Source: Sepiola atlantica
Taxonomy: Eukaryota; Mollusca; Cephalopoda; Sepiida; Sepiolidae
DNA: 64,000 nt
Direction of reading: 5' to 3'
Assembly (NCBI GenBank): GCA_963556195.1
Contig: OY744519.1
Coordinates: 102,840,500-102,904,499 of the forward strand
Positions 27,001 through 38,500 of the stretch are shown here, piece by piece. The position numbers and the translations under genes are program-made. The notes beneath the pieces were generated by a model, which saw only the letters and a list, made by a program, of their open reading frames with translations, was not told the origin of the DNA and made no database searches. Each line of letters begins with the position of its first letter. The stretch's first letter is position 1.

Positions 27001-30000
27001 AAATAAAAATTAGAGAAAATTATTTTTATTAGCAATAAATATTATTTAAATAACTATATCTTCATCATCATATTCGGTTTAATGTCCTTTTACATGTTGG
27101 CAATTATGCATTATCCAATAGCTTTTAAACAAAAACAGTTATAAATATTCATCAAGATAAGAGGTCACCAATTCATGACTTTAACATATTTTGATTATTT
27201 GTACTTCTATTCTTATCTTGGTTGTTATATTCACAACATTTCAGCCGATGTAATCTCCAAACTTCTTCGGGTACATCTTTTTGAACTCAGGAACCTGTAT
27301 GGAATTTCGAACCGAACCGAACCGTTTATTTAATCAAAAAAGGTAAAATGTTCTTGTTCAATCAGCCATGACTGGGTAGACTTGCTGATTTATGATTAAA
27401 TAAAATTAAAGGGGTCAGTTTGAAATTTTATCCAAGTTCGACTAAGTTTCTTAGTTCAAAAAGATGCAGCTAAAGAACAGGCTGAAATGGCATTAAAATA
27501 ACAACCAAATGAGAATAGTAGTCCAAATAATCCAAATTATTAATCCTCATCTCAAAGACTCCGAAAATTAACATTCTCATTAATATTTCTGCCATAAGAT
27601 TGTGAATTGACCAACCCAAAAGTATAAAACTAATTTTAGGAATTATTTGCATTGTTTGTCTTTGAACTATTGACCTCACTGCTTCTGTTTATTTTCCGAC
27701 TAAATTTCAGCCCTTCCCGGTGTTAAATCTTGTTGGATAAGTATGATGCGGATTGCTGCAAACTTAAATCAGAAGAACTGATTATTTTTACATTCATTTT
27801 TTAATTCATCAAGTTGTGTATGTGACATTGAATACAGCCTTTTGGTTGGGAGCAAATTGTAGTATCTGTTCTGATACTTCACTTCATCTTTTCTGTCAGT
27901 GAAGGAGAAATCCTTCTAGACTCAGACAATTTTAATTTTGTCCCAATCCAGAGTTCTGTTTGGGGAGCTGAATTTTCCCCACATTAAAAACAGACTGTGT
28001 CTAACTCTGCTCTCATGGGGAAGCAAGTAAATAGGGACACTGAATAAAGGAAGACATCACCGTCGGTTGAATAATAACCCTGAAAAAAAGCTGGAGGTCA
28101 CATCAACTGAAATCTAGTAAAAGAAATATTTTCTCCTGTATCGAATGTTATTGATTATTTATGTATTGTGTAGGCTGATGTTTCCTACATAAATTCGATG
28201 AGCAAAGTAGGTAAGAAACATCACAATACATAAGTAATCAATAACATTTAATACAGTGGAAAAACATCACCACGGATAAGGACATCGGCAGAAGCGTAGT
28301 TGAAAAATAAATAGCAATGGTGAAGGAAATGATCCAAAGGAAAATATGCAAACAATAACTCATCATCCCAAAAACCCAGACAATTTTAAGAAGCGTTAAA
28401 TTGTGACTATACAACTGGCATGCATTAGCACAAGTATAGAGCAATAGTCTCAACTGTCAATCATTAGCAATTTTCAAGTTGTTAGAATGTTTACTGATAA
28501 AACGTAAGAATTATATATAAAAAAAATTCTACAAAAATGTACCAATATCTATAAAAATGAATATCTACAATTCCTAATCAAATTTTTAAGTCACATGTAG
28601 AGGTGATCCCCAAAAATGCCAGCCATGGAATAAGTAATTCACATTGTTGGACATTCATGATTGAAACTGTCTTTGTTTTATCACCATTCAATGATAAACA
28701 CACCTGGATACAACGTGCAAAATTGTCAATAACTGACACATTGCCTTGATTTTAGCTGTGATGGTTCACTTCAATTCATGAATAGTCTAGGGATTGTTTT
28801 GATTTAGAGATTATCCTGAGATAAACCCCACAGAAAAATCAGGATGGTGGGGGGGGGGGGGGGGGGGGTCTAGTCCCGCGCATAATTGAACAGGATAAAA
28901 CAAAGACTGGTCGACAGATCATGCATGTACAGAAGTTTATTTTTACCAAATATGGTGAGATTGCAGAATGAAGTGTGTATTTTATTAATTCCACAGGTGG
29001 CTTTTTTTTTCTTTTTTTTTTTTTAGGAGAGTCACACTGTAATTAACAAATGAAAAGTTTAATTTAAAAAAGAAACTTTTAAATAATATTTATTAATAAC
29101 TGAAATTTGTAGAAGTAGATGACTGATGTGTAGATTATTTTTGATAACGACTGGAATAACTGATACAAGTCAAAACTGAATTTGTTTGGTTCATATACAT
29201 TTTAATCTATAATAGTCATTTTTAAGAAAAAACATCTAGAAAATCAGAGATAAGTTAAGAAAATTATAATATGGTATAAGCTAATTTTTATCTTTTCGTT
29301 TTTAATGTATATTTTTAACAAAACCTCATCTTAATTCAGCCTTGCCTTATTAATAGGAAATCTTAAATTACAATTGTGTCTATAAGCAGACATGATCTAT
29401 TTGCAGTTAAATTCTAGGCGAAAACTTTACAAACAAAATAGAAATGCAAACTTTCCCCTTGATCCACTTTTGGACAATACCAAAAAAGTAAATAAGGAAA
29501 AATTAATGAAATTTTTTTTTTTTTTAAATACCAGCTGAAAAGAAAAAAAATGATTATTCAAAAAAAACATACTTACAAATGCGCTTCTTAAGAGAAAGAA
29601 ATCTGTACACTGAACACTGATGATGTAAAATTATATCAAACATTTGACATTAAAAGTCAATTACTTCTATAGAAATGTTAAAATAGGATAATATAGAGAA
29701 ACATTAGATAAAATCTTAAACTTTTAAAAAGATTAATCGAATTATAGTAAGATCAAAATTCTATGCGTGATTTAAATATAAAATTTTAACTTAAAAATAT
29801 TCAATAATGTTGAAATCCCCTTTAGAATATTTATCTCCCTTCCTCTTTTTTGTAAAATAGAAAAAAATGCTATCTTTTAATCAAAGAATCATCAGACGAT
29901 ATAGTCACTTGGTTGAAACAATGAAGAAAAATTTATTCATTTTTAAACCAATATATTATCATAAAATGATTCCAATGGTAATATAAATTATGATGTTTAA

Positions 30001-33000
30001 ATATTGAAAATTAAAAAAGCTTTTCCAAATAAACTAATATTTTATTATAACATTTAAAAGCAACAATATTTATATTTTTTTTATTTCCTTTCAAGAAACT
30101 CCCTTCATACTCAAGTGTTTCTGCTCAAGAACTGGATTCAGCAATTGGTCAGCATTTGATTTAAAATCGTATGTCCATTTGTTTACATTGATAATTGTTT
30201 TAATACCCTGGGTTCTACTCATTCTTTATTTCATCTTAAAGTATAAGAATTTATTTCTAAAACAAATTTTTTATGTAGGAAAAAATTTGTTTTTCTCTAA
30301 CATTGTTCAAAGAACTTTTACTTTTTGTTCATAAATTTTCTCTTCCTTCATAATGTTTTTCTAGAGTTTCCTTTAGCTTTAAAAGCATTGTTTTTCTTGC
30401 TTCCATGGTTATAATGTTTTGACCGTTAATTCACCAAGCTCCCCACAAGTGCCGAATGTGGCACACGGTCAAGTTTTAACATGAGATATACCATGAGTTC
30501 TATAAAGATGCCAAAGGCTGATCTGGAACAACCTATAAAAATCGCCTGAATCAAACGTGTTGGCATTCTACTGTAGGGGTGCCCTAGACAATTAGTAATG
30601 CCTACCCCTCCCTCCTAATGAGGAAACAGAGGAGGGGGTACCCCCTCACTGCCTACAAGATAATCTCCTAAGCACTGATCAGAACCAACACATTTAATCG
30701 TAGATAGAGGTCCAACAAAAAGGTGATTAGCCTTGACAAGTGAATAACTAACATTTATCTACTTGTTAGAAGGTATACTACTGTTAATTTCATAAAACAT
30801 ATCCATTATTTAATACTTGCAGAGCATAAACAACTATCTCCCCAATAATGGACAAGTTCAGGATACCTTGATTACAATTTAATTTCCTTACTATTTAATT
30901 AAATAAATATTTTATATGTATTTTGTTAAAAATTGTAGCAGCAATATACAAATTTAAAATCAAAACTTTAAAAATATTTTTTTTTAATTTATTGAAACTT
31001 CTAAAGTGATGTTACCTTATTTTATTTCTAATGTTATTACATTTTTTAATTCAGAGATCGTTGCGCATATAAAGTTTATAGATATCAATTTTTTTTTTTC
31101 ACCAAAACCTTGTTACGAACATGCTTAAATAATGTTTTGATTTTTGGTCTAAACATACTATTTTTGAAGTTATAGCTGGAAACACAGACAGATGTCCTTT
31201 ATCAATATATGGATTCATTTGAGGGCTGTTTTGTGACATATAGAGATTTTGTCCGTCCGTCACAATTATTTTAATAAATACATTGCAGAATTTGTCTCAT
31301 TTCGAAATATCAGAGATTTTAACTATTTTTAGAAATGGAGAATATTGCATTAATAGTAAATAATAGTATAACAAATAAAGCGGATGCCATGACTGGAAAT
31401 CAAAACCAAAACCTTGAGATCTTTAGTCTGAGGTTCTACCAACTTTTGACTTTCTTATAAACAGAGATTAAAACATTATCTTAAAATTATTATAGCTTTG
31501 GCATGACGTAATATTTAATTCTAGCTTAAAAAAAATAAAAAATATATAAATGTTGCCACTTTTCAATGTTATCTTAAAATGTACCTTCAAACACTTACTT
31601 TATTCTAAGCTTAAGTTTGTATGTATATGATTTTAAAATAGCTGTTATGGAAATATTTTGTGCATTAATAAGTACTATTTCAAAACATTTTTTTGCATCA
31701 TCATCAGTCAGATTTCCTATTCATCTAGTTGCAGTGAACATGCATTTAAAGTAAATGGAGTTGATATTATAACTAAAGAGAGAGAAGGTGACAATAATAG
31801 AGATGGTCATAAAGTAGTTAATGGTAGAAAGAAATAGTTATCAAAAATCGCAAACTAAGTGAGTGATGGTGCCCAGCATTACTTTTTAAAAACTATGTAT
31901 ATATTTGTCTACATTAAGGATTAGAATGTCAAGGACTCACTCCTGCAAATACTGCCGTTGTCGATGCTGGCCTAGGGCCACCAGCTTGCTGTGCTATCTG
32001 AAGTTTCTTCTGCATATATGAGTTGTATTCCTCTTGGGCCATCCTGGTCATGCGCACAGGGGGCTGACTTCCTGGAATACGGGGTGGTGGGGGTGGGGTC
32101 TGTTTGGAACCCAGGGAGGGCCCAGCTGGAGATGGGGACGGATGCAGAGGTGCTGGTGGCTGGCCCATTGGAGACGCAAGCCCCGGGTGGCCTCCAGGTG
32201 AAGTCTTTTGTTGTGGAGATCGCCCGAGTTGCTCCTTTGACGTAAAAGAGAAATAAGGATTCAAGAAGCCTTAGTTGTTGACATCCAACTTGTAGAGAAG
32301 ATTTTGGTGCAATTTCCAAATTTTTTTTATTATTATTTTATTTATTTGTTCTTTTTAAGACTGTGCAAAATTCCAAAATGCTATTTGGGTGAGTAAAATT
32401 TCTGGACTTTTCTTTCTTTCCAAAATGATTTTATTTTTTATTTTTATATATATTTTTTTTTTAATGGAGTGAGCAGGAGTAGTAATTAATTTAGCAACTT
32501 ATTTCATTTCCTATTAATATTTATTAATGGCATGTGTCCATTATGTTGACTGAAAGTGTAAATAACTAAAAATAGAACTAAGATAATAAATTAAAATGTC
32601 TGTAATTATAGTGTTTAAAAACACTATTTGAATTAAAATTTCTTTAATTTATATTTTCAGATATTAAAGGGTGCACAAATTTGTTTAGTAAATAAAAATG
32701 AACATTTTTTTTCAGCACAATATCTTATTTCCTAATTAGGAATTTAAAATTCTAAATATAAAAAAAATGTTTTCAAGCAATTTATATATGTATATATAAC
32801 AAATACAAAGAGGGATTATTGTACAAAATAGAATAAAAAGATAAAAGATTAAATAGCAAATTATACAAAAAAATTTAATTTAATATTAATTGCAATGTTT
32901 TGCTTATGTTTCAAATGTTCAATCTTAATTATCAAAAGAATTATTTCTTTGAAAATAAATCCAGATGAGATATATATTTATTTATTTTTATAGTTAATCT

Positions 33001-35532
33001 TATTTTTGTTGTATCCTATTTATATTCATTAGTTTTTTCAACCTTCAGCTAACATATTGAAAGCATGCCATTATTGGAGAAATTCTTAAATGTTACTTGC
33101 TGTTGCCAGCAGCAGAGGCTATACTTTTGGTTTTATATACAACAGTATACATATGGAATACATTTCATTTCTAAATATACATATAACAAGTTAAATAACA
33201 TTGCAAGATTTCACAAATTCATACATGTATATATTTGAAAATATATGTAGACAAACATACACTCAGATACGCACATCGAACACATTATCTGCATGTTAAT
33301 AATACAATGCTAACCTAAGGACAACACAATTTTGATGAATATATCAAAAGCTCATGAAGAGGAAAGTTTGCAAAAGCAACAATTGTTAAAAGAAAAACAA
33401 AGGTAAACAGACAAGAAGAGCATGCCACATTCAATGTATTGACACACAAATGACATTCAAAAGGCCATCTGTAAAAAGTAGTACAAAACAATCAAATAGA
33501 ACAAATCACAATTGAATCCAGGGTTTTATTATTATTAATAATAATTGGAAAGCCCAAATGTTGGAAGAAGCATGCCAAAAATTATTGAATGTCATATTCA
33601 ATGGATTTGGAGCTTTGGCTTAAGAAATATTTATGCAAATCAATTTGATTTATTGTCAAGGGTGAGTGAGAGTTAAACCAAAAGAATATTTTTATATATT
33701 AATTCTATTTGATACTGACAAGTCAGCTCATATTTTAGAATGAGAGGTCAAAGCAAACTACGTTAACAGAATTGCATCAGCAGTGGATTGATTGCAAATC
33801 AAAATTATAATTACGTTTTTTTTTTTTTGTTTTTTTTTTTATTCATTAATTTCAATTTTGGCCCGTTTGTTTATCTTTAGGATGGAAGGAGATATATACA
33901 TACATACACAGAGCTGGTTATAAGTCTTGCCAAAGATAATTACTTAATTACATGCGAAAATAAATAATTCAGCAAACTTTTATTGATTACTGGCAGAACC
34001 AATGTTTCAGAATTGCCGTAGAAAATCAAGGAACCCCAAAAACACCTGCTTCCAACCCTGAACCTCCCTATTGTATTTATGAATATATGGCATGCAGCGT
34101 GTATTATTTATGTGTGAATTAAGTATTAAGGTAAAATAAAATTAAGAAACTGACTAATAAATATCCAGGGTTTGCTTAAAGTCAAATAATAAGCCTTAAT
34201 GTAAGAAAATCTGAATGATTATTACATATTTGAACATCTGTAGAGTTTACTAGTGGTAAAGCGAAACCCGGTGATTTAAGTAGAGCTAAGAGGACTTGTG
34301 ACTGACAGAGGGTTATCTCCTCCGACTATATGACATTACTAATCAAAACAAAAACTGTTGTTCAGTTTAAGATTAAATATAAAAATAAACTTAAATCGGA
34401 AATAAAAAAAATATTATTTGATCAGAATACGAAACAATGTGTACTATCTTACATATTAAGATTTTTTTGTATGCAGCTTTCGTTTATGAAGATATACCGG
34501 TCAATAAAATAGGGGAAAATCTCACTTTACATATAAGATATAGTAAAATTGGGGGCTTATTTAGATTGATGCACAAGTGAAATATTGCAGTTCAAGATAA
34601 AATAAGAGGAAAACTTATGAATATACTTATCAGTTAAAAATATTCATGTACACTAATAATTATGGAAAATTAATAAGAAAATAAAATTAATTTACTATTT
34701 GGAGTCAACAAACTGAACCACAAGATCGCATAGCATCTTCATACTAATAGGGAGATAATCTTCTACAACGCTGGTTTTAAGACGCATAATGGTGTCACTT
34801 CAACGTAGAATCGGACATATCAGAAACTTTTTTTTTTAAATTCTTTTTAATATTTTCCCGTAATTTTTGGTGTACACAATACTACTGCTCGATACGTAAG
34901 TATATCAAATAGTTTTCCTGTTATTTACTTTTGAACTGATATAGTTCACTTGTGCATTACTTTAAATAAGCACCTGAAATTGGCATGTTTTCCTAATCAA
35001 ACCAATTTAGGCTTTATGGCATAGCAACTCTTTAGGAGTTTATTTAATCCTGAAACATTACCTATTATATACAATTAGATGAACACAAGTTGATATTATA
35101 CCTAAGAGGGTAAATTGCTGGTTCATACCTTTCCCAAGGCTATTAGTTCATAAACACTCATTATAGAATCTCATTACAACACATTAATTATTCAAGGTTT
35201 TTCAGAATCTTACTAGGCATGTTGAATTGGTCTTTGAGGAAAATGAGGGAACTTTCATAAACTTCCATTGTCTATTATATAATCGATAAGTGCTTTGTTA
35301 TTTTTATTTTTTTGCATACAGAATTAAGCAATTATCTTTGGCGAGAGTCATGGCAGCGCTTATATATATATATATATACACACACACACGCATGTTTTTA
35401 TGTAAAACAAAATTTAAAAGTAGATTCAGTTTCAAATACGAACAATATAAAATATGGCACATTTTTATTTTTGATGAATAAAAAAATGTCAAAACTTAGC
35501 ATTCAGCAGTTAATATCAGCATGTCCAAAATG

Positions 35533-35576
<44 letters not shown>

Positions 35577-38500
35577 CCCATCCCAAGTAATAAGAATTAA
35601 TCAAAAATTAAAAAGTGTGCCATAATGAATAAGACTTAGAAGTAAACAATATGTTGTTGGAGTCATTTAACCATTTCACCACACCTTCTCAATAAAAACA
35701 ACTAAAAATGTTAAATATTTCAGTCTTGAAAAAGTATGTAATCATTGTAAAAGTATACCAACATATTCACATACACGCTGACAAACATACAACCTATGTT
35801 CATTGAAGAAAATACAAACAGCAAGTTCAAATACAGATAAAGACAAACAAAATACTCAATACTGCAATTATCTTCCACATTGGTCATCACGTTCACATGG
35901 CAGGGAAGAGGGATTGGGGTAGGGTATTGAAAAAGGTTAGCAAGTGAATGAATGGATTACGTTTTGTATGTCTACAGAAGTAGAATTGAAAACAAGTTTA
36001 ACTATTTAATGGCATATCAACCCTTTTGTCGCTATTTAATGTTGAAACAACCCCTATTATAAATGATGGATTGTATACGACAAACTAAACACAAGCTGCA
36101 GCTTCATACCTTTCCCAGTAGTATTAGTGCATAGATGTCCCTTCCCCCACTACATTCCATAATATTTGAATTCGGCATAGCCAAATTATAGTCCACAACA
36201 GTATAAATTAGACCCATCACACCCACCTCCCCCGCCCCAAAGCCAGATCTGAACCGATTGCCAAAAGATGGTGAGATAAATAAACTAAATTGTTTGAATT
36301 AAAAAAGACTTAACACTATTTATGTCACTGCCTTCTCGTTCCAGAATCACAGTATTCAATATTTTAGCAGCAATTATAGCTTTTATCGGACACCAAACAA
36401 TAGAATGGTAATTATCTTGAGGAAAGAATTTCCAAAGATTTCGATTTCTGATTCGACAATTCAGAGATTAACAGTGTATGGCACGAAAAGTTTTTAAAGC
36501 TTTTTTTTGTTTTGTTACCAATCTTCTCCTATCCTTGCTGACATTGGCATAGTTTATCTACAAAATTGAAGGACTATGACTTGATTATAGATACCAGAAC
36601 TATATTCATCTCGAAAAAAAAAAATGGGATCAAACAATTTGCTGTGTGCATAGTATTGCTTGGAAAGGGTAGAGAGAAAAATAAAATAAAAAAACAATAG
36701 AAAATTTTTTTTTAAAGTATACATATTAAAAAATTTATGCATACCTAATAAATACTCTTTTTTAATTGAGAACAAACCAATATCTTATTGAAATATCCCG
36801 ATAAATTTAGACAATCATGGTAACGGTCGTAGCAAATAAAATCATAAAATACAGCAAATGCGTTTAATTTCATTAACTCTATTCAATTTTATAATGAATG
36901 GGAGTATCATAGTGGTTACATTATGCTAAAGAGAAGTATTCTTTAAATAGCTTTCAGAAATAAAGTGAAGTTTATCATATTAATGAAATGTTCCATATTA
37001 TTGGACTAATGAGCATTTAATCCTTGTAATTAACTAATTGATTAACTTTTTGTGCTGTTACATAGTCGGATTATCAGTAAATAAAGAGGAGGGTGCCTAG
37101 TCACCCAGCAGGATAAAAGCTATATCTGACAAAAGGGTGATAATCCACTTGTACAAGTTACTTGGCAGCATGCTATAGGTGTCTTTTGATGAACTGAATT
37201 CCAATAGTGTCCTGCAGATATAGACGAGCCCTGATTGTCTTGGGTTGGCATATACAGAAAACATAAGTCATCAAAGTATGGAATAATAAAAGGCACACTT
37301 TCAAATGCAATCAGTTTTAATAAATTTCTTTGGTACAATGGGTCATTAAAGAAAATGCTCTCGAAATGGTTGATAATGAAAGGAGTATAGAAATAGAAAC
37401 TAGATAACAGATTTTTAGACTCGTAACTGAACACACCAGGAGAAAAATACCAATATGTGGTTCCAGCTAACCAGGACAAGGATCTGACAAATGCTAACAC
37501 AGATTCATCTTCAAAAAACTTATCTAGACAAATAAGCAAATTGAGTACAGGACTGAGAGGAAACAGAAAATGCAGACTATCATCATCATCATCACCACCA
37601 CCATCATCATCATCATCAAATTTAACACACGGAGATTCCAATATCAATGTTTACAGCACAAGTCAATATAAAAACAGTTTTTTTTTTAATTCATGTTTGA
37701 ATATAACCTAAATAGAAGATGTAAAAACATGTGTACTTTTAGTAGCAAAAAGTTAATATCTAATAATATTTAATAAATTTAATCATTTTATGAAAACCAT
37801 TAACTTTTTTCATATTAGTTAATATTTGTTAGATTAGGAAAACATTTTTTAGAAATAAGTAAAATCCAATTACACAAGCTGAATTTCGTTAAAAAGCAAT
37901 GATCACAATTTAAGAATTTAAAAAGCTTAAAGTTAAAAATATTGATTAAAAGATAATCTGAGAAAGTAAATAATAGTAATAAAAGTATGCAATTAATTAA
38001 AAATGGCCTTACCTTTTGCTTCTCTTGTTTTATAGTTGCCAATTGTTTTGATCGCTTACGTAAGCCGTCATAGTGCTTCTGAAGCTTGGATAATTCCGGG
38101 GCAATACGTTCCAGTTCTTGAGCATCGTTTGGATTGATTGCATGCCCAGATTTTCTGGCCTGAGTCAAAAGTAAAGCTAACGTTAAAGACTCAGGATTTT
38201 ACCACACTTTAAAATTCAAAATATTGTTTCATGGGGAGCAAAAGCTATTGTAAGACTTTAATAAGATCCCATACAGAATATTGTACTCAATCCAGACACC
38301 AGGAGATAGACATTAAAATTAAGTCTATGAAGAAAAGTAACAAGAAGTGACTTAATTGAGAACTTCAAAAATATTTAGGATTTCTAAATATGGAACACAC
38401 AATCTTAATATCTCTCCTTGAATTGGTAATTAGAAAGATTTCAAATACGAAATCGTCTACACAATTCATTTCATTTTTCGGTGATTATGCTGTTCAGCGG

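Larger units (their letters stand above)
26890..31940 (-). other. Intron, 5.1 kb
   Basis: Contains dispersed repeat copy B (27240-28030), an inverted repeat (28136-28256), a 20-G run, a GC-richer unassigned segment at 30420-30720 and a tRNA-like fragment at 31380-31450. The rest is AT-rich with nothing recognised. Confidence 0.65.
32235..38012 (-). other. Intron, 5.8 kb
   Basis: AT-rich with T-tracts, TA tracts at 35360-35391 and 35535-35575, two copies of a repeat at 35015-35165 and 36008-36145, and a 175-codon open frame at 37120-37647. The stretch 32240-35000 shows nothing recognisable. Confidence 0.6.

Noticed and set aside
31972..32319. Alternative frames across the 31941-32234 exon
   Set aside because: Only the EQLGRSPQQ frame joins in phase to both neighbouring exons.
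37120..37647. Possible piggyBac-like transposase for the 175-codon frame
   Set aside because: The resemblance of a few residues was too weak, and no ordered catalytic motifs or TTAA-flanked ends were found.
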